Below, one piece after another: positions 17,676 through 26,810 of a DNA stretch of 64,000 nt (the first letter of the stretch is position 1; each line of letters opens with the position of its first letter). This stretch comes from Paenibacillus sp. RUD330. GTDB taxonomy: Bacteria > Bacillota > Bacilli > Paenibacillales > Paenibacillaceae. Made by a program: the position numbers and the translations under genes. The notes beneath the pieces are model-generated. The model worked only from the letters and a program-made list of their open reading frames with translations. It did no database searches and was not told where the DNA came from. The stretch is taken from assembly GCF_002243345.2 (NCBI RefSeq), contig NZ_CP022655.2, positions 3,412,501 to 3,476,500 on the forward strand, in the 5' to 3' direction.

Positions 17676-17736
17676 CCCAGTTCTCCTCCTTGAGTGGATA
17701 TCCGTGCCGGCAGGCCCGATATCATAAAGACGAACA

Positions 17737-17783
17737 AGCGGCGAATTTGGATGCCGGCCGGCTGGCCGGCCCCAATCGCCGCT
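17737..17783 (-). terminator. Long GC-rich hairpin after typA, possible terminator
   Basis: Outer stem AGCGGCGA / TCGCCGCT enclosing a GCCGGCC-rich inner stem. The T-tract that follows on the minus strand is poor, so termination is uncertain. Confidence 0.35.
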
Positions 17784-17819
17784 GTTACGTTCATGATTCA
17801 GGCAAGCCGCTTGAACCGA

Positions 17820-19658
17820 TTATACGCTTGCCGAAGTTTTGCGCTGCTTCTCGGCGCGCTCGCGCTCGCTCTTGTTCAGGAGCTTCTTGCGCATCCGAAT
17901 GGATTTAGGCGTGATTTCGCAGTATTCGTCGTCATTGAGATATTCCAGCGCAGCTTCGAGGCTGTACGTGCGCGGCGTTTTGAGCCGGACCGTATCGTCC
18001 TTCGTCGCGGAGCGGATGTTCGTCAGCTGCTTTTCCTTGCAGATGTTGACGACGATGTCCTGATCGCGGTTGTGCTCGCCGACGATCATGCCCTCGTAGA
18101 TCTCGGTGCCCGGCTCCAGGAACAGGATGCCGCGGTCTTCTACGCCCATCATGCCGTAGAAGGTCGATACGCCGTTCTCGGTTGCGACCAGAACGCCTTG
18201 GTGGCGTCCGCCGACTCCGGAGCCGGCGATCGGACCGTAGCTGTCGAACGCATGGTTCATAATGCCGTAACCGCGCGTCAGCGTCAGGAAATGGGTCCGG
18301 TAGCCGATCAGGCCGCGTGCTGGAATGATGAATTCCAGTCGGACCTGGCCGTTGCCGTTGTTGACCATGTTGACCATTTCCGCTTTGCGCGTACCGAGGC
18401 TCTCCATGACGGCTCCCATGCTTTCTTCCGGAACGTCGATGAGCAGGCGCTCGTACGGCTCGGATTTCACGCCGTCGATTTCCTTGACGATGACCTCAGG
18501 CTTGGATACCTGCAGCTCGTATCCTTCGCGGCGCATGTTCTCGATCAGGATGCCGAGGTGAAGCTCGCCCCGACCCGATACGATGAATACGTCCGGGCTG
18601 TCCGTATCTTCGACGCGCAGCGCGACGTCGGTCTCAAGCTCTTTGTAGAGGCGCTCGCGAAGCTTGCGGGAAGTGACCCACTTGCCTTCGCGTCCGGCGA
18701 ACGGGCTGTTGTTGACGAGGAACGTCATCTGCAGCGTCGGCTCGTCGATCTCCAGCACCGGCAGGGCTTCAGGCTTCGCGGGATCCGCGATCGTCTCGCC
18801 GATGTTGATGTCCTTGATGCCTGCGATGGCGACGATGTCGCCGCCGGCCGCTTCTTCGACCTCGACGCGCTTCAGTCCCTGGAAGCCGAACAGCTTCTCG
18901 ATCCGGGCCTGCTTGATTCCGCCTTCGCGGGTCATGACGGCGACCGTCTGGCCTTGGCGGATGACGCCGCGGTTGACGCGGCCGATCGCGATGCGGCCCA
19001 TGTATTCGTTATAGTCAAGCAGCGTGACGAGGAATTGCAGCGGATCCGTGACGCTCTCGGTCGGATGCGGGATATGCTGGACGATCGTTTCGTACATGGC
19101 TTCCATGTTCTCGTCCTGCTTATCCAGGCTCATGCTGGACGTGCCCATGAGAGCGGAGGCGTACACGACCGGGAATTCGAGCTGCTGGTCATTGGCGCCG
19201 AGCTCGATGAAGAGATCGAGAACCTCGTCCACGACAGCCTCAGGAGTCGCGTTCGGACGGTCGATCTTGTTCAGGACGACGATCGGGGTCAGGTTGTGCT
19301 CGAGAGCCTTGCGCAGAACGAACTTCGTCTGCGGCATGCAGCCTTCGAAAGCGTCCACGACGAGCAGTACGCCGTCGACCATCTTCATGATGCGCTCCAC
19401 TTCGCCGCCGAAGTCGGCGTGTCCGGGAGTATCGACGATGTTGATGAGGTAGTTCTTATAGTTGATCGCGGTGTTTTTCGCCAGAATCGTAATGCCGCGC
19501 TCCCGCTCCAGATCGTTGGAGTCCATCGCCCTTTCATGGACGACTTCATGGTCGCGGAACGTTCCGGACTGTTGCAGCAGCTTGTCGACAAGCGTCGTTT
19601 TGCCGTGGTCGACGTGCGCGATAATGGCGATATTGCGAATGTTTTCTCTTGCTTGCAT
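17820..19658 (-). CDS. typA: Translational GTPase TypA/BipA
   Basis: Ribosome-associated GTPase related to EF-G and LepA, needed for 50S assembly and stress or cold adaptation. G motifs are intact: AHVDHGKTT (G1), the RERGITI switch, [10 protein letters not shown] (G3) and NKIDRP (G4); the C-terminal region has the BipA-type [28 protein letters not shown] longer frame begins at 19724, but the family starts at M[19 protein letters not shown], so I use ATG 19658 (612 residues). This is the ylaG position next to ylaH. The upstream membrane-protein gene ends 52 bp away and may be in the same transcript. Confidence 0.96.
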   Translation of the reverse strand: MQARENIRNIAIIAHVDHGKTTLVDKLLQQSGTFRDHEVVHERAMDSNDLERERGITILAKNTAINYKNYLINIVDTPGHADFGGEVERIMKMVDGVLLVVDAFEGCMPQTKFVLRKALEHNLTPIVVLNKIDRPNATPEAVVDEVLDLFIELGANDQQLEFPVVYASALMGTSSMSLDKQDENMEAMYETIVQHIPHPTESVTDPLQFLVTLLDYNEYMGRIAIGRVNRGVIRQGQTVAVMTREGGIKQARIEKLFGFQGLKRVEVEEAAGGDIVAIAGIKDINIGETIADPAKPEALPVLEIDEPTLQMTFLVNNSPFAGREGKWVTSRKLRERLYKELETDVALRVEDTDSPDVFIVSGRGELHLGILIENMRREGYELQVSKPEVIVKEIDGVKSEPYERLLIDVPEESMGAVMESLGTRKAEMVNMVNNGNGQVRLEFIIPARGLIGYRTHFLTLTRGYGIMNHAFDSYGPIAGSGVGGRHQGVLVATENGVSTFYGMMGVEDRGILFLEPGTEIYEGMIVGEHNRDQDIVVNICKEKQLTNIRSATKDDTVRLKTPRTYSLEAALEYLNDDEYCEITPKSIRMRKKLLNKSERERAEKQRKTSASV

Positions 19659-19710
19659 AACTTCTAATCCACTCCATCTCTTTGTGTTCAAAAATAGACC
19701 GACATCCAGC

Positions 19711-20193
19711 TTACCAGCGGACACGCTTGCTCATCATCATCCAGCCGCCGACAGCGACAAGCACGATGGCGATGAGGTAAATACCCCAGCTCCAAAGCAG
19801 TACGAAAGCCATGCAGGCCGCCCATACGATGCCCAGAATCAAGGCGATCGAATAGGCGCTTTTTGGGTGGGAAGAGTCGAACATGTAGTATTCGTACAGC
19901 CCGACGGCCAGTCCAAGAATGAAGAAAGGCCACAGAAATTTCATGTACCCCCATCCGAACCAGTTGCTAAACAGGAACACCAGTGCATATACGGACAACA
20001 TACCGCCCGGAACCAGCGCTGCCGCAGGAATCAGCCGGCCAAAGTAGAGCACATGCAGCAGAACGCCCGGAATCAGCACGAAGAGCGGCCAAAAAACCGA
20101 ACCGATAAAGCTGAAAACTCCCAATCTGCCCAGAAGAATGAAAATCCCTGCCAGCAGGATAACAATTCCGGCGGAATATTGATTGCGAATCAA
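19711..20193 (-). CDS. Unrecognised five-helix membrane protein
   Basis: 160 residues, almost entirely hydrophobic, with about five or six membrane segments; short motifs such as [19 protein letters not shown] and [11 protein letters not shown] resemble the N-terminal membrane modules of LiaF-like and DUF5668-like proteins, which hints at envelope stress sensing but proves nothing. It starts at TTG (20191-20193) after GGGGGGATAG. It is upstream of typA on the same strand, close enough for co-transcription. No terminator is visible between them. Confidence 0.7.
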   Translation of the reverse strand: MIRNQYSAGIVILLAGIFILLGRLGVFSFIGSVFWPLFVLIPGVLLHVLYFGRLIPAAALVPGGMLSVYALVFLFSNWFGWGYMKFLWPFFILGLAVGLYEYYMFDSSHPKSAYSIALILGIVWAACMAFVLLWSWGIYLIAIVLVAVGGWMMMSKRVRW

Positions 20194-20312
20194 TTTCTAT
20201 CCCCCCGTTTCCCATAACGCCTGCCGAAGCAACGGCAGAAGACGACAGCTCATATCTTTCTTATTCTATAGGAAGTGCAATAAAAATACCAGCAGGAACA
20301 AGCAGGGAAATG

Positions 20313-20338
20313 AAATAAACCCGAAGCGGGCTTCGGGT
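20313..20338 (-). terminator. Terminator after the first TerC gene
   Basis: 9-bp stem ACCCGAAGC / GCTTCGGGT, then TTATTTC on the minus strand. The loop is tight, so the lower part of the stem is probably what forms. Confidence 0.65.
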
Positions 20339-20357
20339 CGCCTCGGGCGGCGGAAAG

Positions 20358-21032
20358 TCATGGCCGGTTTTTTTTCATCGTGGCGATGCCGAGCACGATA
20401 ACGAGCGGAATGAACAGCACCGGAATCGCGGCATGCGCGAGCGGAATCCGCGCGAACGCGCCGTGCAGGCCAGGGTCGGAGACCAGCATTTCGCCGGCCG
20501 CGTATCCCAGCAGGCCGGAGCCTGCGTAGACAAGCGACGGGTAGCGGGCCAGAAGCTTGCCCAGCACATGGCTGCCCCAGATGATCATCGGTATGCTGAG
20601 GATGATTCCGAGCATCATAAGGACAGGTTCGCCGTCCGCCACGGCGGCAACGGCAAGCACATTGTCGAGGCTCATGATGAAGTCCGCCGTGACGATCGTC
20701 CATACGGCGCCGGCCAAGGTCGCGGCGACAGCCGGCCTCGCTCCGGAAGTGCCGGGGCGCCTGCCCGCTTCGGCGTCATGCAGCAGCTTGACGGCGATCC
20801 ATACCAGCAGCACGGAGCCTGCCGCCTGCAGGTATGGGAGCTTCAGCAGAGAGATGGCGGCGAGCGTCAGCAGGCATCTCAGCCCGACCGCGGCGAAGGA
20901 TCCCCACCAGACGGCGCGCTTGCGCTGCTGCGAGGGCAGCTGGCGGCTGGCCATCGCAATGACCACGGCATTGTCCCCGCTGAGCAAAATGTTGATCATG
21001 ATGATCTGCAGAAAAATCCAGAGATTGTCCAC
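20358..21032 (-). CDS. TerC family membrane protein (probable metal exporter)
   Basis: 224 residues, about seven membrane helices. The two acidic TerC motifs are present: LSGDNAVVIAMA in the first helix and MSLDNVLAVAAVA in the middle. TerC-type proteins in Bacillus export manganese, partly to load secreted enzymes. It starts at GTG (21030-21032) after AAGGGG. It is divergent from a second TerC gene 202 bp away, and the two proteins share the same plan but are clearly different sequences, so this is an old duplication. I looked for the yybP-ykoY manganese riboswitch between them and do not see it. Confidence 0.9.
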   Translation of the reverse strand: MDNLWIFLQIIMINILLSGDNAVVIAMASRQLPSQQRKRAVWWGSFAAVGLRCLLTLAAISLLKLPYLQAAGSVLLVWIAVKLLHDAEAGRRPGTSGARPAVAATLAGAVWTIVTADFIMSLDNVLAVAAVADGEPVLMMLGIILSIPMIIWGSHVLGKLLARYPSLVYAGSGLLGYAAGEMLVSDPGLHGAFARIPLAHAAIPVLFIPLVIVLGIATMKKNRP

Positions 21033-21234
21033 CCGTACATCCCCTTTCTATTTCAGAGGTATGTCCAAGCTTGCGGAAATATGCTGGCAGCCGCCCTTCG
21101 TCTCGTTCCGCGGAAATCCATCGGCATGCACAAAATTCTGACTGCTAAAAAAAATGAATCCATTGTCCGAATGCCTCCGTATAAGGGTAGGTACTTATGA
21201 GGTTTAACGAAGAGAACTTGAAGGAGGAGCTTGT

Positions 21235-21927
21235 ATGGAATGGTTAGGGCCTCTGCTGACCATCATTTTCATCGATCTTATGCTTGCCGGAGACAATGCG
21301 ATCGTCATCGCCCTTGCAGCCCGCAACCTGCCCAAGGAACAGCAGAAAAAGGCGGTCATCTGGGGAACGTTCGGCGCGATCGCCATCCGCATGGTCGCGA
21401 CGGTGCTCGTCGTTTATCTCCTTGATGTTCCATGGCTCCATCTTGCCGGCGGTCTCCTGCTGATCTGGATTGCTTACAAGCTGCTGGTGCAAGAGGACAG
21501 CAGCCATGACAATATCAAGGCGGGCGGCACGCTCGGCGCCGCGATCGGAACGATCGTCGTCGCGGACGCCGCCATGGGCATCGACAACGTGCTCGCCGTT
21601 GCGGGCGCTTCGCACGGCAACATTTGGCTCGTCATCGTCGGCCTTCTTATCAGCATCCCTATTGTCGTATGGGGCAGCACGGTGTTCATCAAGCTGATCG
21701 AGAAGCTCCCTTGGATCCTGTACGTCGGCGCAGCCGTCCTGGGCTATACGGCCGGACATATGATCGCCGGAGAGCCGAAGGTCTCCCACCTGTTCGACGG
21801 CCGTCCGATGCCGGAATGGGTATTCATCCTCATCGTCATCGCCCTCATCCTTGGAGCGGGCATGCTGACCAACTGGATGCGGAAGAACAAAATGAACTCG
21901 CAGCAAAAAGAAAGGGAGACCCATTAG
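21235..21927 (+). CDS. TerC family membrane protein (second copy, divergent)
   Basis: 230 residues, seven predicted helices, with LAGDNAIVIALAARNLP in helix 1 and MGIDNVLAVAGASHG in the middle, the acidic pairs typical of TerC transporters. The loop contains a His-Asp stretch (EDSSHDN) and the tail is basic. ATG follows a perfect GAAGGAGGAG site. It pairs divergently with the gene at 20358-21032. Probable function is Mn(II) or related cation export, by family; no substrate can be read from the sequence. It ends convergently against thiI with two back-to-back terminators. Confidence 0.9.
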   Translation: MEWLGPLLTIIFIDLMLAGDNAIVIALAARNLPKEQQKKAVIWGTFGAIAIRMVATVLVVYLLDVPWLHLAGGLLLIWIAYKLLVQEDSSHDNIKAGGTLGAAIGTIVVADAAMGIDNVLAVAGASHGNIWLVIVGLLISIPIVVWGSTVFIKLIEKLPWILYVGAAVLGYTAGHMIAGEPKVSHLFDGRPMPEWVFILIVIALILGAGMLTNWMRKNKMNSQQKERETH

Positions 21928-21935
21928 GGTCTCCC
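21903..21935 (-). terminator. Terminator after thiI
   Basis: 9-bp perfect stem GGGAGACCC / GGGTCTCCC followed on the minus strand by TTTCTTTTTG. The stem includes the stop codon (21925-21927) of the opposing TerC gene. Confidence 0.8.
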
Positions 21936-21938
21936 GGA

Positions 21939-21972
21939 GCCTGCCGGGGATATCCCGGCGGGCTTTTTTTTT
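21939..21972 (+). terminator. Terminator after the second TerC gene
   Basis: 10-bp stem GCCTGCCGGG / CCCGGCGGGC (one mismatch), loop GATAT, followed by nine T. Confidence 0.92.
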
Positions 21973-21986
21973 AGTTGAGGCAAGTT

Positions 21987-23222
21987 CTAGAACCAATCCC
22001 GCTCCTCGGATTCCTGCACGACCGCAGATTTCCGCTTGATGATTTCGCCGCGGTTCAGGACGACCGTCTCCGTGTTCTCCGCAGCGAGCCGCACCATGTC
22101 CTCCAGCCCGTCGATCGACTGCTCGGTGCGCTCCACCACGCGCAGATTGGGATTCGTGCTCGGGGATTTCGGCACAAACAGCGTGCAGCAGTCCTCGAAC
22201 GGCAGGATGGACGTCTCGTAAGTGCCGATCCGTACGGCCTTGTCGATGATCTCCTGCTTGTCCATCATGACGAGCGGCCTCAGCAGCGGCAGCGACAGCG
22301 TGCGGCCGATGACGTTCATGCTACCGAGCGTCTGGCTCGCCACCTGCCCGAGGCTGTCGCCGGTCACGACGGCTCCCGCTCCATGCTTTTCCGCCAGCAG
22401 CTCCGCGATGGCGAGCATCGAGCGTCTCATGAGCGTAATGGTCAAATGCTCCTGGCCCGTCTGCGTAAACCGGGTCTGGATATCCGTGAACGAGACGAGA
22501 TGGAGCTTCAGCGGCTTGCCGGCGTACACCGACAGCCGGCGCGCCAGCTCGATGACCTTATCCGTCGACTGCTCGCTCGTGAACGGATAACTGTGGAAGT
22601 GCACCGCCTCCAGCTCCAGCCCTTTGCGCATGGCGGACCAAGCGGCGACTGGGCTGTCGATGCCGCCCGACAGCAGCAGCATCGCTTTCCCGTTCGTTCC
22701 GTACGGAAATCCTCCTGCGCCAGGCTCGCTCGCGCAATAGAGGTAAGTTCCTTCGGGCTGGATGTCGATCCGCAGCTCCGTCTCGGGACGATGCACGTCC
22801 ACGGAGAGGCCGGGGCAAGCGCGAAGAATGGCTGAACCGACGATATGGTTCATGTCGTAGGATGGATGCGGGAAGCCCTTCCATCCTCTTTTGGTGGACA
22901 CCTTGAAAGTCGCAGGCTCCTTCGGAAGCGATTGCCATACTTCCAGAGCCGTCTCCCGGATCGCGTCGGCATCCGACTCGGTCCTCTTCACCGGACTGAA
23001 GGAATGGATGCCGAACACCTTCCTCAGTCCGGCTGCGGCTTCCTCGTACGAAGCCCCGTTGAGCTTGATGTAGATTCGTCCGTACGTCTTGTTGAACTCA
23101 AGTTCGGGCATATGCCGGAGCGCTCCCTGAACATGCCGCAGCAGCTGCTGCTCGAACCTTCCCCGATTGCGGCCCTTCAGCGTAATCTCGCCGAACCGGA
23201 CGGTTATGAAGTCATAAATCAT
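21987..23222 (-). CDS. thiI: tRNA 4-thiouridine synthase ThiI
   Basis: Adenylates U8 of tRNA and inserts sulfur delivered as a persulfide. The 411-residue protein has the N-terminal RFGEITLKGRNRGRFE ferredoxin-like start, a THUMP domain (about 60-165) and an ATP pyrophosphatase core with SGGIDSP (about 184-190) and the TGDSLGQVASQTLGSMNVI stretch. There is no C-terminal rhodanese domain, as in the Bacillus-type enzyme. It starts at ATG directly after the stop of the upstream cysteine desulfurase gene, so the sulfur donor and acceptor are made from one message. Confidence 0.96.
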   Translation of the reverse strand: MIYDFITVRFGEITLKGRNRGRFEQQLLRHVQGALRHMPELEFNKTYGRIYIKLNGASYEEAAAGLRKVFGIHSFSPVKRTESDADAIRETALEVWQSLPKEPATFKVSTKRGWKGFPHPSYDMNHIVGSAILRACPGLSVDVHRPETELRIDIQPEGTYLYCASEPGAGGFPYGTNGKAMLLLSGGIDSPVAAWSAMRKGLELEAVHFHSYPFTSEQSTDKVIELARRLSVYAGKPLKLHLVSFTDIQTRFTQTGQEHLTITLMRRSMLAIAELLAEKHGAGAVVTGDSLGQVASQTLGSMNVIGRTLSLPLLRPLVMMDKQEIIDKAVRIGTYETSILPFEDCCTLFVPKSPSTNPNLRVVERTEQSIDGLEDMVRLAAENTETVVLNRGEIIKRKSAVVQESEERDWF

Positions 23223-24404
23223 TTATCTCCCATTCCTTTCAAGGGGCTTCAGGCGGCGGACCGCTTCGGCAAGGGCGTCCGCCAGCCGGTCGATATCCTC
23301 CGGCCCGTGCTCGTCCCCGAAGCTCACTCGGATTCCCGCTGCCGCTCTCTGCCGGGGGCAGCCCATCGCCAGCAGCACGCCGCTCGGCTTGTCGTCCTTG
23401 GAGGAGCAGGCCGATTTAGTCGAGACGAGCATCCCCGCCTCCTCCAGCGCATGGACGAGCACTTCAGGCTTCATGCCGGCATAAGAGAAGTTGAGCACAT
23501 GCGGCGCCTGATAGGGCGAATCCGGTGCGGAATCCCCGTTCACCTCAAGCTCCGGCAGAAGGGCAATGCGCTCCAGCAGGCGGCTTCTCAGTCCGCCCAG
23601 CTGGCGCGCGCGCTCTTCCCTGGATTCCATGGACAGGCGGACCGCCTTGGCGGAAGCGACGATGCCGGGCACGTTCTGCGTCCCCGGCCGGAAGCCGCTC
23701 TCCTGCTCGCCCCCTCCAAGCAGCGGCTCCAGCCTCACGCCTCCGCGGACGTATAGGAACCCGCTGCCCTTCGGACCGCGGAGCTTATGGGCGGAACCGC
23801 TGAACAGATCGATCCCCCACTCCCTCAAGCGAACGGACAGCTTGCCGATGCTCTGGACGCCGTCGACATGGAAAAGGGTATCGGGATAGCCGCGCAGCAG
23901 GCTCCCCGCTTCCGCGATCGGCTGCACGGCTCCCGTCTCGTTGTTGACCTGCATCAGGCTGACCAGAATCGTGCCTGGCTTCATGGCATCGCGGAGCTGC
24001 TCGATGCTGATCCGGCCTATGGAATCGACGGGCAGATAGGTGACCTCGAAGCCTTCGCGCTCCAGCTGGCGGAACGCCTCCAGCACCGAGGCGTGCTCCG
24101 TGACGGAGGTGATCAGATGGCTGCCTTTGGAACGGTTCGCTCTCGCCGCTCCCTTGATGGCCAGCTGGTTGCTCTCCGTGCCTCCCGATGTGAAGATCCA
24201 TTCGTCCGCTTCCACCTCGAACAGCTTGCCGAGCAGCTCTCTCGCCTGACGAATCAGGCGGTCCGCATCGACGCCTGCGCGATGCAGCGAGGATGGATTG
24301 CCGTAATGGCGCTGCATGACCTCTGCCAGCGTCCGGACGACCTCCGGATGAGGAGGCGTCGAAGCGCAGTGGTCAAAGTAAAGCCAAGTCTTTTCCGGGT
24401 TCAT
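23223..24404 (-). CDS. nifZ: Cysteine desulfurase dedicated to ThiI (NifZ-like)
   Basis: PLP-dependent enzyme that takes sulfur from cysteine. 393 residues with Lys207 in the PLP-binding SAHKLRGPKG motif, His104 in TEHAS, the NNETG motif, and the active-site cysteine Cys333 in a short loop (STKSACSSKD), so it is of the NifS/IscS-like group. It starts at ATG after AAAGGAG, and its stop codon touches the thiI start. In B. subtilis the same NifZ-ThiI pair makes 4-thiouridine, so that job is well supported by context. Confidence 0.92.
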   Translation of the reverse strand: MNPEKTWLYFDHCASTPPHPEVVRTLAEVMQRHYGNPSSLHRAGVDADRLIRQARELLGKLFEVEADEWIFTSGGTESNQLAIKGAARANRSKGSHLITSVTEHASVLEAFRQLEREGFEVTYLPVDSIGRISIEQLRDAMKPGTILVSLMQVNNETGAVQPIAEAGSLLRGYPDTLFHVDGVQSIGKLSVRLREWGIDLFSGSAHKLRGPKGSGFLYVRGGVRLEPLLGGGEQESGFRPGTQNVPGIVASAKAVRLSMESREERARQLGGLRSRLLERIALLPELEVNGDSAPDSPYQAPHVLNFSYAGMKPEVLVHALEEAGMLVSTKSACSSKDDKPSGVLLAMGCPRQRAAAGIRVSFGDEHGPEDIDRLADALAEAVRRLKPLERNGR

Positions 24405-24426
24405 TTAGTCCAAGACTCCTTTTGGC

Positions 24427-24492
24427 AAAAAAATAAAAAAACCGCCTGGCCGGCTGTCCCGATTCGGATCGGGACAGCTTCGGAGCAGCGGT
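24427..24492 (-). terminator. Compound terminator after the lytic transglycosylase gene
   Basis: 11-bp perfect inner stem GCTGTCCCGAT / ATCGGGACAGC with loop CCGA, an outer ACCGC/GCGGT stem, then TTTTTTTATTTTTTT on the minus strand. It also insulates the downstream nifZ-thiI pair. Confidence 0.88.
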
Positions 24493-24551
24493 CTTGGTAC
24501 ATGTCCGAATGTTGAACAGGCACCCACTATCGTATCGCAAAACAGGTGGCG

Positions 24552-25271
24552 TTACAAGCGGAGGGAGCTCTCCTTATTCAGCACTTTAGCCACATAACGC
24601 TGGGTTTCGGCCGGCAAGGTGGAGAACAGGGCGCTGAGGGACGATTCATCCGAAATGCCGAGGCGGTCAAGCTTGCCGGGTCCTGCGTTGTAGGCTGCGA
24701 GCGCAGTTGCCGCGCTGCCGTCGTACTTGCGCAGCAGATACGACAAGTATTTCGAGCCGCCGTCGATATTTTGGGCCGGATCGAACGAGTCGGTCACGCC
24801 AAGCCCGCTTGCCGTGCCGTCCATCAGCTGCATGAGCCCTTTGGCTCCGGCGGACGATTCCGCGCTCGGGTTGAAGGACGATTCCGCTCCGATCACCGCC
24901 TTGATCAACGATTCGGACACTCCATAGCGGGCGGCGGCGGATTGGATCATGCTTTCGTAAGGCGCTGCGGAGCCGCCCGCCGCTGATCCTGAGTCAGCCG
25001 CGCCCATCAAGTCCAGGCCTTCCGGCAAGCCCGTCTGCAGCAGCTGCAGCGAGGCCGGAATGCCATAGCCGTAGGAATCGTCTTCTTCCTCGCCAGCCCA
25101 TGCGCTCTGGCCCGATGCCGAAAGCTGGGACAGCAGCTGGTCGAACGAGGTTTGTCCGGCTGCCGAAGTGCCGGAGGCGGAAGATGCGGAAGAGCCGGTG
25201 AGCTGGCTCAAGCTAGGCGACAGCTGCAGTTTGAGAAGAGTCGTGAGGATGCGGGGGTCGATGGACATCAT
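24552..25271 (-). CDS. Lytic transglycosylase, SLT domain (YjbJ/CwlQ-like)
   Basis: 239 residues. The C-terminal half is a goose-lysozyme-like SLT domain: catalytic Glu130 in GAESSFNP, then SSAGAKGLMQLM, DPAQNIDGGSKYLSYLL and ALAAYNAGPG, all family marks. The N-terminal 100 residues are Ser/Ala/Gly-rich, with no signal peptide visible. B. subtilis YjbJ (CwlQ) has the same layout and cuts peptidoglycan. How it leaves the cell is unclear. Two adjacent ATG codons are possible starts. Single gene with its own terminator. Confidence 0.88.
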   Translation of the reverse strand: MMSIDPRILTTLLKLQLSPSLSQLTGSSASSASGTSAAGQTSFDQLLSQLSASGQSAWAGEEEDDSYGYGIPASLQLLQTGLPEGLDLMGAADSGSAAGGSAAPYESMIQSAAARYGVSESLIKAVIGAESSFNPSAESSAGAKGLMQLMDGTASGLGVTDSFDPAQNIDGGSKYLSYLLRKYDGSAATALAAYNAGPGKLDRLGISDESSLSALFSTLPAETQRYVAKVLNKESSLRL

Positions 25272-25397
25272 GTCAATGTCATTCCTCTCTTGCCAATGTC
25301 ATGCTATCTGTATCGGTTTATCGCCAGTCAAAATGAATGCCTGAACAAAGATTAAACCGCTCGGGCCCGACCTCGTGTCTCCGGCGCTGTCGAAACG

Positions 25398-25426
25398 AAA
25401 AACCCGTCCTTGGAAAAGGACGGGTT
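25398..25426 (-). terminator. Terminator after the DUF1540 / membrane protein pair
   Basis: 11-bp stem AACCCGTCCTT / AAGGACGGGTT with loop TTCC, then TTTTTCG on the minus strand. Confidence 0.85.
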
Positions 25427-25430
25427 GCGG

Positions 25431-25820
25431 TCAGCCGAGCATCACATATAAGGGCAGTAAGATCAAATAAACGGCTGCGGCCAGGCCGCCCATCGCCATG
25501 GCGATGCCGCCAAGCATCCGGCTGCCTTGGAAGAAGGCGAAATAACCGAATACGGCCGCTGTGATTCCCATGAACGCCGGCCAGATCAGCCAGGAAAGCA
25601 CGGCGAATACGAGGGCGGTCCAGCCGAGCGAGCGGCCGGCCGAGACGACTTCCCGCTTCAGCGATTCGATGCGCCTTTGGCTGCCGCTGGATTCGGAATG
25701 CGGGGCCGGAGCGATCTCGGCAGCCGTCTCCACATCGCCGAACTGCTCTCGCGAGCGGGCGATCCAATCCTCATGCCTCTTCTTCCGTATTCCGTGACGG
25801 CGTTTCGATGGATCGGACAT
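25431..25820 (-). CDS. Unrecognised small membrane protein
   Basis: 129 residues: a polar, basic N-terminal half (about 1-62, with RRHGIRKKRHEDW) followed by two long hydrophobic segments (about 65-98 and 100-127). It lies 6 bp after the DUF1540 stop and before a clear terminator, so the two are co-transcribed. The ribosome site AAGGAAGG is about 12 nt from the ATG. I do not recognise the family; the membrane half resembles general DUF4190-type two-helix proteins, which is a weak hint. Confidence 0.65.
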   Translation of the reverse strand: MSDPSKRRHGIRKKRHEDWIARSREQFGDVETAAEIAPAPHSESSGSQRRIESLKREVVSAGRSLGWTALVFAVLSWLIWPAFMGITAAVFGYFAFFQGSRMLGGIAMAMGGLAAAVYLILLPLYVMLG

Positions 25821-25826
25821 AAGCCG

Positions 25827-26042
25827 TCAGCCTTCCTTCGGCTTGAACGTATGACAGCAGGTGGCGGAGGATTCCTTGGCAGAATCCTGGTGGTTGACGC
25901 CAAGATCCTCATCGGCGAATTCGGCCGTCAAATCCGCATGGGCATGCTGGTCGATCTCGATGTTGATGGCATCGGCGCCACACTGGTTGCCTTGTCCCCA
26001 AAACGCACAGTTCGATACGCTGCAAGCTACGCCTTTTGGCAT
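25827..26042 (-). CDS. DUF1540 cysteine-rich protein
   Basis: 71 residues. The start, VACSVSNCAFWGQGNQCGADAINIEID, carries the DUF1540 pattern C-x4-C-x8-C, and a last cysteine pair (TCCH) closes the C-terminus, so a small metal-binding (probably zinc) fold is likely. Several DUF1540 proteins are spore-associated in Firmicutes, but I cannot assign a job. ATG follows a near-perfect CGGAGGTGAT site. First gene of a pair with the membrane protein at 25431-25820. Confidence 0.85.
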   Translation of the reverse strand: MPKGVACSVSNCAFWGQGNQCGADAINIEIDQHAHADLTAEFADEDLGVNHQDSAKESSATCCHTFKPKEG

Positions 26043-26096
26043 AGTCGATCACCTCCGCTACTAAGAATTCCCGCGGCGGGCTCGACATATGCTTTC

Positions 26097-26597
26097 CTAT
26101 TTCTGACCTTGCATCCTGCGCTGGGTCATGTAGTCATTTTCGTAATAGGCAAGGTCGTCGCGAAGCTCTTCGTAAATCTTGGATACGCCGAGCACGATGT
26201 CGCGCGCCGCGCGCACGGGCTTGTGGCGGAAGCGGATCGCATCCTGTCCCGTATAGGCATATCTTCCATCCTCGGAGTACCCTTCGTTCTTCGGATAGAA
26301 GAACGCGTTCACGCTATGGTGGTAAACCTCATACAGCAATCTCTCCGCATAGTCATTGTCAAAGGTCGGGCGGCGCAGTGTGACGCCCAGCTTCTCGTAA
26401 GCCACTTCCGAATAGACCAGAAGATGGCGCAGATCCGACAGCAGCCCTTTGTAGAAGGTCTGCTCCTCGCCGCCTGCATCCGGCGCCTCCAGCTGCGGGA
26501 GTGCATGCTGGTTCAGGAATGGCTCCAGCAAGGATACGGCTTCTTTGAGCTTGCCGCGCGTGGATTCGCTTAACGCTTTGACGTTGGCAGATGGCAT
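26097..26597 (-). CDS. ypuI: YpuI family protein (DUF3907)
   Basis: 166 residues, mainly helical and soluble. The stretch YAERLLYEVYHHSVNAFFYPKNEGYSEDGRYAYTGQDAIRFRH matches the YpuI family of Bacillales (function unknown), and the flanking LLSDLRHLLVYSEVAYE and LAYYENDYMTQ segments fit too. It starts at ATG after AAAGGGGAA. The 213 bp between this gene and the divergent protease gene show no further gene; two short CCTGCATC repeats near 26692-26710 are the only structure I noticed there. Confidence 0.82.
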   Translation of the reverse strand: MPSANVKALSESTRGKLKEAVSLLEPFLNQHALPQLEAPDAGGEEQTFYKGLLSDLRHLLVYSEVAYEKLGVTLRRPTFDNDYAERLLYEVYHHSVNAFFYPKNEGYSEDGRYAYTGQDAIRFRHKPVRAARDIVLGVSKIYEELRDDLAYYENDYMTQRRMQGQK

Positions 26598-26810
26598 TGT
26601 GATGTTCCCCTTTCATCGATCCAGCAAGACTTTGATGGTCACGTTTATCCTATCACAGAACAGCGGCGATTTGTAGGTATTTGGGACATGTTCCTGCATC
26701 GTCCTGCATCCGCAGCCGGTGCCGAGGCGCATAATTCCGGGCTTCCTTCCCAACTCTAAAGGAGCACGCTCGACCAGTGACTTAATGCTTTCGGGAGGTT
26801 TTCTGAAGCT

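Noticed and set aside
17694-19667. 657-codon frame opposite typA, and similar long ones at 5314-6711 and 35658-37964
   Set aside because: All mirror well-identified minus-strand genes and lack start signals.
21033-21234. yybP-ykoY manganese riboswitch before the TerC genes
   Set aside because: Searched by eye on both strands for the conserved loops; not seen.
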